From: JBQTII01 sp052387905
GTDB lineage: Bacteria > Actinomycetota > Actinomycetes > Sporichthyales > Sporichthyaceae
Reading direction: 5' to 3'
Assembly (NCBI GenBank): GCA_052387905.1
Contig: JBQTIR010000011.1
Coordinates: 62,001-126,000, forward strand
DNA: 64,000 nucleotides
The notes beneath the pieces are model-generated. The model ran no database searches. It was not told the DNA's origin and was given only the letters and a program-made list of their open reading frames with translations. The translations under genes were made by a program, and so were the position numbers. This document shows positions 7,422 through 15,862 of the stretch, in pieces. How positions within the stretch are numbered: the stretch's first letter is position 1; each line of letters starts with the position of its first letter.

Positions 7422-8921
7422 GTGGATCCTCAACACCTGAATCTGGCGCTGGTGGCCGGCACCGCCGTGGTGCTGCTGGCGGTACTGGCGGTCCGTCTCT
7501 CCGCGCGGGCGGGACTGCCGAGCCTGCTGCTCTACCTGGCGCTCGGCGTCACGCTCGGTGAAGCCGGGCTGGGCCTGGAGTTCGACAACTTCCTCCTCGC
7601 CCAGAACTTCGGGTTGATCGCGCTCGCCATCATCCTCGCCGAGGGCGGCCTGACGACGCGCATTAGCGACCTTCGACCGGTAGCCGGTCTGGCCCTCGTG
7701 CTGGCAACCGTAGGAGTCGCCATCTCGGTGGGTATCACCGCGGTTGGCGCGTACTGGCTTCTGGACCTCGAGGCGCGCACCGCCCTCCTCCTCGGAGCAA
7801 TTGTGTCCTCAACGGATGCGGCTGCGGTGTTTGCGGTGCTCCGCCGGCTCCCCTTGCGTGGGTCACTGGGGGCGGCGTTGGAGGCCGAGTCCGGACTCAA
7901 TGACGCTCCGGTCGTCGTGCTGGTGATGCTCCTGGCCTCGGACGCCTGGGACCAGGCAAGCCCGCTGTGGATCCTGTCCCAGGTCACCTACCAGTTGCTG
8001 GCTGGGGCCCTTATCGGACTGGCTGTTGCCCGCGGCGGGCAGTGGGTGCTCGCCCGGGCAGCGTTGCCGACCGCTGGGCTCTATCCCCTGGCGACGCTGG
8101 CCATCGCACTGCTCAGCTACGCGACCGCCTCCCTGGCCGGGGCGAGCGGCATCATCGCGGTCTACCTCGCGGGCATCTTGCTCGGGAACAGCGCCCTGCC
8201 GCACCGGCGCGCGACCCTGGCCTTCTCAGAGGGGTGCGCGAGTCTGGCGCAGATCTCGATGTTCGTCTTGCTCGGCCTGCTGGCCAGCCCGGGCCGCCTG
8301 TCCGATGCCCTGCTACCGGCCCTGGTGGCGGGTTTCGTGCTGACCTTCATCGCGCGCCCGATCTCGATCTTGCTGTGTGCGCGCCCATTCGGGGTTGGCA
8401 CCCGAGAGGTCGCCTTCCTGTCCTGGGCCGGTCTGCGCGGCGCGGTGCCGATCGTGTTGACCACCGTCCCGGTCGCGGCCGGCGTTGAGGGCTCACTGCA
8501 GGTGTTCGACATCGTATTCGTCCTCGTGGTCGCCTACACCCTGATCCAGGGCCCGACACTGCCGTGGGCTGCCCGTCTCGCGGGCGTGGCCGCGGACCTG
8601 CATCCCAAAGACGTGGAGATCGAGTCCGCGCCCTTGGACGAAGCGCGCGCGGACCTCCTCGAAGTTACGGTGCCGCCTGGTTCCCGGCTGGCTGGGGTTT
8701 GGGTCGCGGATCTGCGCCTACCGGTCGGGGCCGTGCTCGCGCTGGTAGTCCGCGAAGGTCTGCCGACCGCGGCGGGTCCCGACATGGTCCTGCGCGCCGA
8801 CGACCGGCTGATCGTGGTGACGCCTCGTCAGGTCCGCGAGGACACCGTGAGCCGACTGCATGCAGTCAACCGTTCCGGCCGCTTGGCCGGCTGGCTGGAA
8901 ACGAAGGGATCCTCGGCGTGA
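7422..8921 (+). CDS. Cation/proton antiporter, CPA1 NhaP2-like, with C-terminal RCK_C domain
   Basis: A 499-residue membrane protein with about 12-13 hydrophobic segments in the first 410 residues. CPA1 features include AIVSSTDAAAVFAVLR and AESGLNDAP, containing the ion-binding acidic residues. The cytosolic tail (PLDEARADLLEVTVPPGSRLAGV to the end) is an RCK_C/TrkA-C domain, which gates K+ or Na+ efflux by ligand binding. Such proteins exchange K+ or Na+ for H+. The GTG start at 7422 is 2 bases after the SPFH stop, and the stop overlaps the next start (GTGA). Confidence 0.88.
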   Translation: MDPQHLNLALVAGTAVVLLAVLAVRLSARAGLPSLLLYLALGVTLGEAGLGLEFDNFLLAQNFGLIALAIILAEGGLTTRISDLRPVAGLALVLATVGVAISVGITAVGAYWLLDLEARTALLLGAIVSSTDAAAVFAVLRRLPLRGSLGAALEAESGLNDAPVVVLVMLLASDAWDQASPLWILSQVTYQLLAGALIGLAVARGGQWVLARAALPTAGLYPLATLAIALLSYATASLAGASGIIAVYLAGILLGNSALPHRRATLAFSEGCASLAQISMFVLLGLLASPGRLSDALLPALVAGFVLTFIARPISILLCARPFGVGTREVAFLSWAGLRGAVPIVLTTVPVAAGVEGSLQVFDIVFVLVVAYTLIQGPTLPWAARLAGVAADLHPKDVEIESAPLDEARADLLEVTVPPGSRLAGVWVADLRLPVGAVLALVVREGLPTAAGPDMVLRADDRLIVVTPRQVREDTVSRLHAVNRSGRLAGWLETKGSSA

Positions 8922-10207
8922 GCGAGATCGTGGCGGTCGGCGTCTTCATGGTCGCCTATGTGCTGATCGCGACGGAGCGGGTGCATCGCGTTGCGGCCGC
9001 GTTAAGCGGCGCGGGCGTGATGCTCGCGTTGGGCTACACCGACGCCGACGCCGCATTCTTCGGGCATCAGACCGGCATCGATTGGAACGTCATCTTCCTC
9101 CTGCTCGGCATGATGGTGATCGTCGGCGTCATGCGCCCCACCGGTGTCTTCGAGTTCCTCGCGGTATGGTCCGCCAAGGTTTCCCGTGGCGAGCCGTATC
9201 GCTTCATGGTGACGATCTGCCTGATCACGGCAGTGCTGTCGGCAATGTTGGACAACGTCACCACGGTGGTGTTGATCGCGCCGGTGACGCTGTCGGTGTG
9301 CGCCCGGCTGAACCTGGCACCGGTGCCCTACCTGATAGCCATGGCGATGGCCTCGAACATCGGCGGAACCGCGACCCTGATCGGGGATCCGCCCAACATC
9401 ATCATCGGAGCACGCGCCGACCTGTCGTTCAACGACTTTCTGGTGCACCTCGCCCCGATCGTCGTCGTCGTCCTCGCCGCCTACCTGGTGTTGATCCGCT
9501 GGCTGTTCCGCCGGGCCTTCGTCCCGGATCCAGTGCGCGCCGCCGCCGTCCTCGAGCTCGACCCTCGCGACCAGATCCTCGACCCGAAACTGCTGGCCAA
9601 GTGCCTGATTGTGCTGGTCGGTGTCATGGCCGCGTTCGTGCTGCACACCGCCTTACACCTGGAGCCCGCGGTGGTCGCGTTGCTCGGCGCCGGGGTGCTG
9701 ATGCTCCTCACACGGGTCTCGGCGGAGGTGGCCGCCGAGGAGATCGAGGTACCGACGCTGGTGTTCTTCATGGGCCTGTTCGTGATGGTGGGCGCGTTGA
9801 TCGAGCAGGGCGTCATCGACCGGATCGGCGACGCTGCCATCGAGGCGGCCGGCGGTGATCTGGAGACCACCGTGTTCGGCCTGCTCGCCAGCACTGCCGT
9901 CTTCTCGGCGCTGGTGGACAACATCCCGTACGTCACAGCAATGACCCCCGTCGTCGAGGGCCTCACCACCGAGTTCGGTGTACCCCCCGGTGAGCCGCAC
10001 GTGCTGTGGTGGGCGTTCGCCCTGGGTGCCGACCTGGGATGCAACGCGACCGCGATCGCCGCCGCGGCCAACATCATTGTGATCGGGATCGCCGCCAAAC
10101 ACGGGCACCCGATCAGCTTCTGGGAGTTCACCAAGTACGGGCTTGTGGTCGCTCCGGTGACGGTCGCGATGTGCGTGCCCTACCTCCATCTCCGGTATCT
10201 GATGTGA
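8918..10207 (+). CDS. ArsB/NhaD-type ion transporter (SLC13/ArsB superfamily)
   Basis: A 429-residue polytopic membrane protein with two inverted halves, each with a re-entrant signature: SAMLDNVTTVVLIAPVTLSV with NIGGTATLIGDPPNIIIG in the first, and SALVDNIPYVTAM with LGADLGCNATAIAAAANIIV in the second. This is the pattern of NhaD Na+/H+ antiporters, ArsB and YbiR-like proteins. Substrate cannot be decided; Na+/H+ exchange fits the neighbouring antiporter. The GTG start overlaps the upstream stop by 4 bases, with an AAGGGA ribosome-binding site inside the upstream gene. It is translationally coupled to the antiporter. Confidence 0.85.
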   Translation: MSEIVAVGVFMVAYVLIATERVHRVAAALSGAGVMLALGYTDADAAFFGHQTGIDWNVIFLLLGMMVIVGVMRPTGVFEFLAVWSAKVSRGEPYRFMVTICLITAVLSAMLDNVTTVVLIAPVTLSVCARLNLAPVPYLIAMAMASNIGGTATLIGDPPNIIIGARADLSFNDFLVHLAPIVVVVLAAYLVLIRWLFRRAFVPDPVRAAAVLELDPRDQILDPKLLAKCLIVLVGVMAAFVLHTALHLEPAVVALLGAGVLMLLTRVSAEVAAEEIEVPTLVFFMGLFVMVGALIEQGVIDRIGDAAIEAAGGDLETTVFGLLASTAVFSALVDNIPYVTAMTPVVEGLTTEFGVPPGEPHVLWWAFALGADLGCNATAIAAAANIIVIGIAAKHGHPISFWEFTKYGLVVAPVTVAMCVPYLHLRYLM

Positions 10208-10220
10208 AGGGCCAGACAAC

Positions 10221-12563
10221 GTGAGCACCGCACCCGGCAGTTCCCGCGCTCCAGCCGTGCGCGCCGCGATATCGCTTCTGATCCTGGTCGGCTCGCTCTA
10301 CGCGGCCTTCACCATCGACGCGAAGCTCGGCCTGGACCTGCGCGGGGGAACCCAGGTCGTCCTGGAGACCAAGGACTCACCCCAGGTGACGGCGAACCGG
10401 GAGTCGACCGAGCGCGCGGTGGAGGTGCTGCGCCGGCGCGTTGACGCTCTCGGGGTGGCCGAACCGAGCCTGACGCGGGCCGGCGACCGGCGGATCATCG
10501 TCGAATTGCCCGGGCTGCAGGAACCGCGAGAGGCCGCCGAGGTTCTCGGGCGCACGGCACAGCTGACGTTTCACGAAATCCTCGGAGAGGACGCGCCCGG
10601 CCAGACCGGGCCCACTGCGCCGGCGCCCGCCGGAGCCCTGGTGCTGTCTGATGAGGACGGCATAGCGCAGCTGCAACTGGCGCAGCCGGCGCTCACTGGC
10701 GCCGGCGTGAGGAATGCGCAGGCGACCTTCGACGTGACGCGCGGCGGATGGTACGTCGACGTCGACTTCAACGGGTCCGGGGAGGGCCTCTGGGAAGGGA
10801 TGACCGGCAAGGCGGCGTGTGAACCTGTCGGCGCCCCGTCCCGGCGGATCGCGATCGTGCTCGACGGCCAGGTCATTTCCTCTCCCCAGGTCGACCCGTC
10901 CGTCGCGTGCGAGCGGGGCATAGCCGGGGGCACGACCACCATTTCCGGCAGTTTTACCGAGGACGGCGCGAAGGACCTGGCGGTGCTGATCTCCGGCGGC
11001 GCGCTGCCGGTGCCGGTGGAGATCATCGAGCAGCGAACGGTCGGCCCCACCCTGGGTCAGGCGGCGATCGACGCGAGCAAGCAGGCCGCAATCATCGGCA
11101 TCATCCTGACCGGCTTGTTCATCATGGTCGTGTACCGCCTGATGGGCGCGCTGGCGACATTGGCCCTGGCCTGCTACGCCCTGATCTCCTACGCGGCGCT
11201 TCTGATTCTCGGCGCGACGTTGACCCTGCCCGGGCTGGCGGGGTTCGTGCTGGCGATCGGCATAGCGATCGACGCCAACGTCCTGATCTTCGAACGAGCT
11301 CGTGAGGAATTCGCCGCGGGCACGCTGCCCGGGACCAGGAAGAACCTCCGCGGGTCGCTGGAGATGGGTTTCGCCAAGGCCTGGACGGCGATCATCGACT
11401 CCAACGTCACCACGTTGCTCGCTGCCGGCCTGCTCTTCTACTTCGCTTCCGGGCCGGTGAAGGGGTTCGGCGTCACCCTCAGCATCGGGGTGATCGCCTC
11501 GATGATCTCAGCTCTGATCATCGCCCGGTCGCTCACTGAGCTGGCCGCGCGGCGCCCGTGGCTACGCCGTCGCCCCGCCCTGACCGGCATCGCCGCCCCC
11601 GGCCGCGTTCGAACGTGGCTGGTACGGCGCGATCCGGACTTGATGCGCCGGCGGACGCTGTGGCTGTCGATCTCCGGCCTGCTGCTTGTCGTGGCCGCGA
11701 CCGGCATCATCGTCCGCGGTCTGAATCTGGGAGTGGAATTCACCGGTGGCCGGCTGATGGAGTACTCCACAGCCCAGACCCTGGACGCCGAGGTCGCCCG
11801 CGAGAAGCTTTCGGCCGCAGGCTTCCCGCGAGCCATCGTGCAGTCCTCCGGCGATGACGACATCACGGTGCGCGCCGCCGAGGTGTCGAACGACGACGAG
11901 TTGCGCATCCGGGAAGCGCTGGCCGAGGTCGGCGGCGAGGTCACCAAGCTGCGCGACGAGCTGATCGGGCCGAGCCTGGGCAAGGAGTTGCGGCAGAACG
12001 CGATCATCGCGTTCCTGATCGCGCTCGCCGCGCAGACGATCTACCTCGCCGTCCGCTTCCGCTGGACCTTCGGGGCCGCCGCGGTGTTGGCGATGTTCCA
12101 CGACGTCGTCCTGGTCACCGGCGCCTTCGCGTGGATGGGCAGACCCATCGACGGGGTGTTTCTCGCCGCCGTTCTCACTATCGTCGGCCTGTCGGTGAAC
12201 GACTCGGTTGTGGTGTTCGACCGCGTCCGGGAGATGTGGGCGGCGAACCCGACGATGCCCTTCGCCCGGATCTGCAACGCGGCGACCCTGCAGACCGTCC
12301 CCCGCACCATCAACACCGGCCTGGGCGCGATGTTCATCCTCGGGGCGCTCGCGCTCCTGGGCGGTGATTCCCTCGTCGACTTCGCCCTGGCCCTGCTTCT
12401 CGGCCTCATCATCGGCACCGCGTCTTCGGTGTTCACGGCCACCCCGTTGGCCATCGTGCTGCAGGCCAGGTCGGCCGCACCGCCACCACAGCCGCGCCAG
12501 CTCGACCGCGCGACACGGGGGAAACAGCAACGCGACGTGGGAGACAGCGGAGCTGTGGTGTGA
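10221..12563 (+). CDS. secDF: SecDF fusion protein-export subunit
   Basis: A 780-residue protein fusing SecD and SecF. The SecD half has a first membrane helix, GLDLRGGTQ (37-45), a periplasmic P1 region around 90-260, and five more helices from about 285. The SecF half starts near residue 475 with GLNLGVEFTGG (about 500) and ends in a six-helix RND-type bundle. SecDF uses the ion gradient to pull proteins through SecYEG. Most actinobacteria have separate secD and secF beside ruvABC, so this fused gene, 13 bases behind two ion antiporters, is probably an accessory copy. A strong hairpin follows 29 bases downstream. Confidence 0.9.
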   Translation: MSTAPGSSRAPAVRAAISLLILVGSLYAAFTIDAKLGLDLRGGTQVVLETKDSPQVTANRESTERAVEVLRRRVDALGVAEPSLTRAGDRRIIVELPGLQEPREAAEVLGRTAQLTFHEILGEDAPGQTGPTAPAPAGALVLSDEDGIAQLQLAQPALTGAGVRNAQATFDVTRGGWYVDVDFNGSGEGLWEGMTGKAACEPVGAPSRRIAIVLDGQVISSPQVDPSVACERGIAGGTTTISGSFTEDGAKDLAVLISGGALPVPVEIIEQRTVGPTLGQAAIDASKQAAIIGIILTGLFIMVVYRLMGALATLALACYALISYAALLILGATLTLPGLAGFVLAIGIAIDANVLIFERAREEFAAGTLPGTRKNLRGSLEMGFAKAWTAIIDSNVTTLLAAGLLFYFASGPVKGFGVTLSIGVIASMISALIIARSLTELAARRPWLRRRPALTGIAAPGRVRTWLVRRDPDLMRRRTLWLSISGLLLVVAATGIIVRGLNLGVEFTGGRLMEYSTAQTLDAEVAREKLSAAGFPRAIVQSSGDDDITVRAAEVSNDDELRIREALAEVGGEVTKLRDELIGPSLGKELRQNAIIAFLIALAAQTIYLAVRFRWTFGAAAVLAMFHDVVLVTGAFAWMGRPIDGVFLAAVLTIVGLSVNDSVVVFDRVREMWAANPTMPFARICNAATLQTVPRTINTGLGAMFILGALALLGGDSLVDFALALLLGLIIGTASSVFTATPLAIVLQARSAAPPPQPRQLDRATRGKQQRDVGDSGAVV

Positions 12564-12592
12564 CGCCGGGGTTCGTCAGGGCGGACGGGGCT

Positions 12593-12616
12593 GCGGCTCT
12601 CAGTGGTGAGAGCCGC
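12593..12616 (+). terminator. Perfect 10-bp hairpin after secDF
   Basis: GCGGCTCTCA and TGAGAGCCGC pair around a GTGG loop, 29 bases after the secDF stop codon. There is no T-run after it, but the stem is long and GC-rich. It probably ends the SPFH-antiporter-SecDF transcript. Confidence 0.7.
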
Positions 12617-12777
12617 GCCGGCGCAGGTCGCTCCCGCCGCCCCGGTCGTGGCGGCGCCGGCCGCGCCCGCGCCGATCGGTTAGGTGCAGAAGCACCGCTG
12701 ACCGCGCCGTCGCGCACTCAGCAATGGCACTTCGAAAGCTGCCCTTGATCTGGCACGTAGCTGGCACGGAAAGCAGA

Positions 12778-12799
12778 AGAGCCACCCGGAGGTGGCTCT
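12778..12799 (-). terminator. Hairpin downstream of the left att repeat, probable original tRNA-Pro terminator
   Basis: AGAGCCACC and GGTGGCTCT pair around CGGA. Read on the minus strand the stem is followed by TTCTGCTTTCC, a T-rich tail. It sits 14 bases beyond the left copy of the tRNA-Pro 3' end, where the tRNA terminator would lie before the element inserted. It is now separated from the intact tRNA by about 8.7 kb. Confidence 0.6.
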
Positions 12800-12812
12800 G
12801 ACCTTCTGTTTC

Positions 12813-12858
12813 TCGGTCGGGCTGACAGGATTTGAACCTGCGACCCCCTGACCCCCAG
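12813..12858. repeat. attL: 46-bp copy of tRNA-Pro 3' half
   Basis: Identical to 21493-21538. It covers the tRNA from the start of the anticodon loop through the T-arm and acceptor stem to just beyond the 3' end, the classic tyrosine-recombinase target. To the right the sequence diverges from tRNA (GGCGAATTCC), so this copy is only a fragment and not a functional tRNA. Confidence 0.9.
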
Positions 12859-12962
12859 GCGAATTCCAGCGTCCGCTGACGTCCACTCAGATCCGTAAAC
12901 GTGCAGGTCAGAAGCCAGTTTTTCTTTCTGACGTGTTGCCCTGGTCCGGGTGAATCCGCGGA

Positions 12963-12986
12963 GTTAAGGTCCCGGTTAGGGTCCCG
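12963..12986. repeat. Candidate integrase arm-type sites, left end
   Basis: Two direct copies of a 12-bp unit, GTTAAGGTCCCG and GTTAGGGTCCCG, in the leader of the integrase gene. The same tandem pair appears at 21415-21439 near the other end in the same orientation. Paired repeats just inside both att cores are what arm-binding domains of tyrosine integrases recognise. They may also cover the integrase promoter. Confidence 0.55.
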
Positions 12987-13008
12987 AAATCTGACGGGGG
13001 GTGGCGCG

Positions 13009-14157
13009 GTGGCTGATAGGCGCGGGCGAGGCGAAGGAACACTGACGTACGACCGGGACGCCGACCGCTGGACGGGGCGCCTCGAGGTGGCCCGCGGCAC
13101 CTCGGGCAGCCGGGTGCGGATCAAGGTCACCGGCGCTACGCAGGCCGAGGCGCGGCGCAAGCTGACAGAGCTGCGCCGCCAGCACGAGGCCGGGGTCGAT
13201 CTGGCGCAACGAGGTACCACGTTCGAGACGCTCGCGGCTCTGTGGCTGGAGCGAGGACTACGAGCCGGGACGGCCTCGTCCACCCGGGTCGGGTACGAGT
13301 CGATAATTCGGCTCCATCTCAACCCGGTGCTCGGCGACCGCAGGGTCGCCCAGGTCCGGCCCGAACACGTCGAGGAGGCGCTCGACACCATGGCCGAACG
13401 GGGCGCGTCCGCGCGAAGCCTGCGCCTCGTACTCGGACTCACCCGGCGGATCCTCACCATGGGCGAAAGGCGCGGCCTGGTGATCCGCAACGCCGCCGGT
13501 CCGGTCGAGGCCCCGCCCGGACCGACCCGGCTACGCCACGGCCTGACCGTCGAGCAGGCCCAGGCGCTGCTGACCTCCGCATCGCGGCACCGGCTGGGCA
13601 ACCTGTTCACCATCTCGTTGCTGCTCGGTCTGCGCCCTGGTGAGGCGGCCGGACTGACCTGGGGCTGCGTGAATTACGAGTCCGACTCCCCCACCGTGCA
13701 GATCGAGGCAAGCCTGCGCCGCGAGGGCCGCAGCCTCACACTGTCCAAGGTCAAGACCCCGACCAGCCGTCGACGCCTCGCGCTCCCCCCGGCCTGCGTG
13801 GCGGCCTTCGCCGACCAGCGCTACGCCCAGGACGCCGACCTCCTCGCTGCCGGATCCGAGTGGGCCAACGAGCAGGACCTCGTGTTCACCACCGAGGTCG
13901 GCACACCGGTGGACCCGTCCAACGTCCGCCGGGACCTGCACATCGTGGCCCGGCGGGCCGGACTTGCGGGAGTTCATCCGCATCTGCTGCGGCACGCCGC
14001 CGCCAGCCTGCTCTCGGCGACCGGCGTCCCGCTGGAAGACATCTCCGACACCCTCGGCCACCGTTCGATCGCCGTCACCGCCGAGATCTACCGTCACCCG
14101 ATCGCCCCGGTGCGCAGCGGGCACCTCGCGGCCATGACGGCGCTGACGGCCCGCTGA
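13009..14157 (+). CDS. int: Tyrosine recombinase (phage-type integrase) of the tRNA-Pro element
   Basis: A 382-residue integrase from the GTG at 13009, preceded by a G-rich ribosome-binding site; upstream in-frame sequence overlaps the repeat region and is unlikely to be coding. An N-terminal arm-binding/AP2-like region (to about 65) and a SAM-like core-binding domain (FETLAALWLERGL onward) precede the catalytic domain with Arg209 (LRPGEAAGL), His325-Arg328 (HLLRH), His351 (LGHRS) and Tyr361 (EIYRH), so all key residues are present. It lies 150 bases inside attL and should catalyse insertion into tRNA-Pro. Excision probably needs the HTH protein at 21110. Confidence 0.93.
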   Translation: MADRRGRGEGTLTYDRDADRWTGRLEVARGTSGSRVRIKVTGATQAEARRKLTELRRQHEAGVDLAQRGTTFETLAALWLERGLRAGTASSTRVGYESIIRLHLNPVLGDRRVAQVRPEHVEEALDTMAERGASARSLRLVLGLTRRILTMGERRGLVIRNAAGPVEAPPGPTRLRHGLTVEQAQALLTSASRHRLGNLFTISLLLGLRPGEAAGLTWGCVNYESDSPTVQIEASLRREGRSLTLSKVKTPTSRRRLALPPACVAAFADQRYAQDADLLAAGSEWANEQDLVFTTEVGTPVDPSNVRRDLHIVARRAGLAGVHPHLLRHAAASLLSATGVPLEDISDTLGHRSIAVTAEIYRHPIAPVRSGHLAAMTALTAR

Positions 14158-14176
14158 CGTCGCTCGGGCAGCGGTG

Positions 14177-14419
14177 TTACGCGACGGCGTTCACGGCGAC
14201 GGGCAGAACCACCTGCACGGCCACCCGATCATGTTCACGGCGTACCACCCGCGCGGGCAACGGGGCCTCTTCGTCATCGCCAACGAGGATCTGATCGCCG
14301 ACCTGTGGGTCGAAGGCCGAGTCGTCCGCTCGCGGACCGTGCGAGATCCAGCACTCGACGACGAGGTCGGCGCCGACTGTCGTCGCGTCGTACCAGAGGT
14401 CGTAGCGGGTGGCCAGCAT
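14177..14419 (-). CDS. Hypothetical small protein (80 aa)
   Basis: An 80-residue acidic protein starting at an ATG with a weak CAGGAC ribosome-binding site. It is predicted to be mostly beta strand: VGADLVVECWISHG, then VGDQILVGDDEEAPLPARVVRREHDRVAVQVVLPV, which resembles a small beta-barrel. No family is recognised. It begins 10 bases after the next upstream gene ends, so the two look like an operon, and it converges on the integrase gene 19 bases away. Element cargo or a regulator are both possible. Confidence 0.5.
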   Translation of the reverse strand: MLATRYDLWYDATTVGADLVVECWISHGPRADDSAFDPQVGDQILVGDDEEAPLPARVVRREHDRVAVQVVLPVAVNAVA

Positions 14420-14429
14420 GGTCCTGATT

Positions 14430-14702
14430 CTATGACTCACCCCGGCCCGTCCAGGCCGGATTGTCGATGGGCCCCCGAAATACCGCACGGACCCTCGCGA
14501 ACTGATCGGTGGACGGCTCGGACACCACGACGGTCCAATGCGGATGATCAAGTGTCGGCAACAGGGGCAGGCCGGCCGCAACAAGCTCATGTCCATCGGC
14601 GACGAATAAGCGCCTGCGGGTCGCCACGATCGGACGCAGGCGCGCGAGCAGCCGGTAGTCGCCGTCGGGGACCTCCAGGACCGAGAACCCCAAATACCCC
14701 AC
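14430..14702 (-). CDS. Hypothetical small protein (90 aa)
   Basis: A 90-residue protein from a GTG start with no clear ribosome-binding site; the frame stays open for about 30 codons upstream but offers no better start. Its alternation of short hydrophobic strands (YLGFSVLEV, RRLFVADG, HWTVVVSEP) and an acidic/basic mix looks like a folded domain rather than a shadow frame. No family is recognised. It is paired with the 80-residue gene downstream. The lack of a ribosome-binding site keeps confidence modest. Confidence 0.42.
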   Translation of the reverse strand: MGYLGFSVLEVPDGDYRLLARLRPIVATRRRLFVADGHELVAAGLPLLPTLDHPHWTVVVSEPSTDQFARVRAVFRGPIDNPAWTGRGES

Positions 14703-15313
14703 CGGTCGTGGGACTCGGCCACACTTCGCCCCAAGATCGGGTCGGTCAGTGTGGTCGAGCCGAGCCGGGCGAGGACCAGAAGGTCCGGCACCGGCTGATC
14801 ACGCAGATTCAACAGCTCCACAAGAAGAACCTACGGGCCTGCGGGGCGGCAGGGTGCGAGCTGGGCACGGGCGCGCTGCGCGAGTGGCGCCGGTCGCTGG
14901 ACCGTGGTGAACGCGCACAGTCGCTCATGCGCGGCGCCCTAACGATCCCCGGTGGGGCCGGCGGCCCGAGAGGCCCCCTGGCTGGTGACGGAACTCGCCC
15001 GCACCGGCCTGCCATGACACAGCGTCAGCACTGCTCTCCTAAAGCAGTCGGGCGTTGTCCGCGGTAGTCCACTGGAGTCCTTTACGCAGGTCAACGGCGT
15101 TCCGGTGATCGCCCGTACTTGGCCGGCGCGGACAGTCTGCTGACTTTTCGCTGACTGGACGGCCCCCGTGCGCGGTCTCCCTCAGCCGTTGGAGACTGCG
15201 AGTTGCAACTTCGAGATGAGGCATGGCGAAGGCTCGAGGGTCATGCTCGACGACGGACAGAACAAGCCTGCCAGGATCCCTCGGCGCAGGCGACGAAACG
15301 ATCCACCTCAGCA
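14703..15313. other. Gene-poor stretch inside the element
   Basis: About 610 bases in which open frames on either strand have low-complexity, Arg/Pro/Ser-rich translations and no credible ribosome-binding site. No repeat, hairpin or RNA gene stands out. It may contain the promoter of the 90-residue gene near 14703 and decayed sequence. Confidence 0.5.
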
Positions 15314-15862
15314 TCAGTTGCCGATGAAACGCGGGGGGACCGAGTCTGCATAACTGACCTCGTCTCGTACAATCTTCCACCCTTTACTCGTCTTCGCTAA
15401 TGTGATCCGATGCTCATCGCCGAAGCTGGCGTTGCCTTCAGCATTCTGCGCACCGATACCAACCTCAACGATGACGCGTTCAGGTGACTCGAACCGAATA
15501 GACGTAACAGAGTTGCCCGACGAAAGCACGCCAGACATGTCCGGCGCAGCAGGTAGACCATCGCTTTCGAGAGCACCCAATCGACGCTGCAAGAACAAGC
15601 GCACGCTTGCTAGCCCCGAAGCATCCACTCCAGCTAACCGAATTTCTCTGTCGGTGACTGGTCCCATCGATGCCTCGGCCACGAGTCTCGTGTATGCATC
15701 GATCACAGGCTGGATGCCCGCAGCCACTGATTCTTCGTACACTCCATTCTCATCGTCGCTACCGCATCCCGGTAGTGCAACTAGGAGCACTGCGGCAGCC
15801 AGGAGCATACTCAACGTACGCGAGATTCTATGGGCCGCGAGCCTGACCACTACAGGCGCCAT
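15314..15862 (-). CDS. Secreted lipoprotein of unknown function
   Basis: A 182-residue protein with a lipoprotein signal: basic n-region, hydrophobic stretch LLAAAVLLVAL and lipobox LPGC (Cys33), followed by an acidic spacer GSDDENG. The mature part is mixed alpha/beta, ending with a strand-rich half (VTSIRFESPERVIVEVGIGAQ, ITLAKTSKGWKIVRDEVSY) reminiscent of small NTF2-like or SnoaL-like lipoproteins. The ATG at 15862 is preceded by AAGGTGG; a GTG at 15871 is also possible. It overlaps the amidase remnant upstream by 13 bases, so it was probably co-transcribed with that secreted protein and may have been its partner. Confidence 0.7.
   Translation of the reverse strand: MAPVVVRLAAHRISRTLSMLLAAAVLLVALPGCGSDDENGVYEESVAAGIQPVIDAYTRLVAEASMGPVTDREIRLAGVDASGLASVRLFLQRRLGALESDGLPAAPDMSGVLSSGNSVTSIRFESPERVIVEVGIGAQNAEGNASFGDEHRITLAKTSKGWKIVRDEVSYADSVPPRFIGN

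Noticed and set aside
12963..12986. TTAGGG units as telomere-like repeats
   Set aside because: Only two copies per site, and the repeat extends into GTCCCG; the placement fits integrase arm sites better.
12600..13613. Long minus-strand open frame through the att region and integrase start
   Set aside because: It is antisense to the integrase N-terminus, crosses the att repeat and a hairpin, and its translation is Arg/Ser-rich without domain features.
15039..15380. Possible gene on the minus strand (113 residues)
   Set aside because: No ribosome-binding site, low-complexity translation, and it overlaps the 3' end of the lipoprotein gene.
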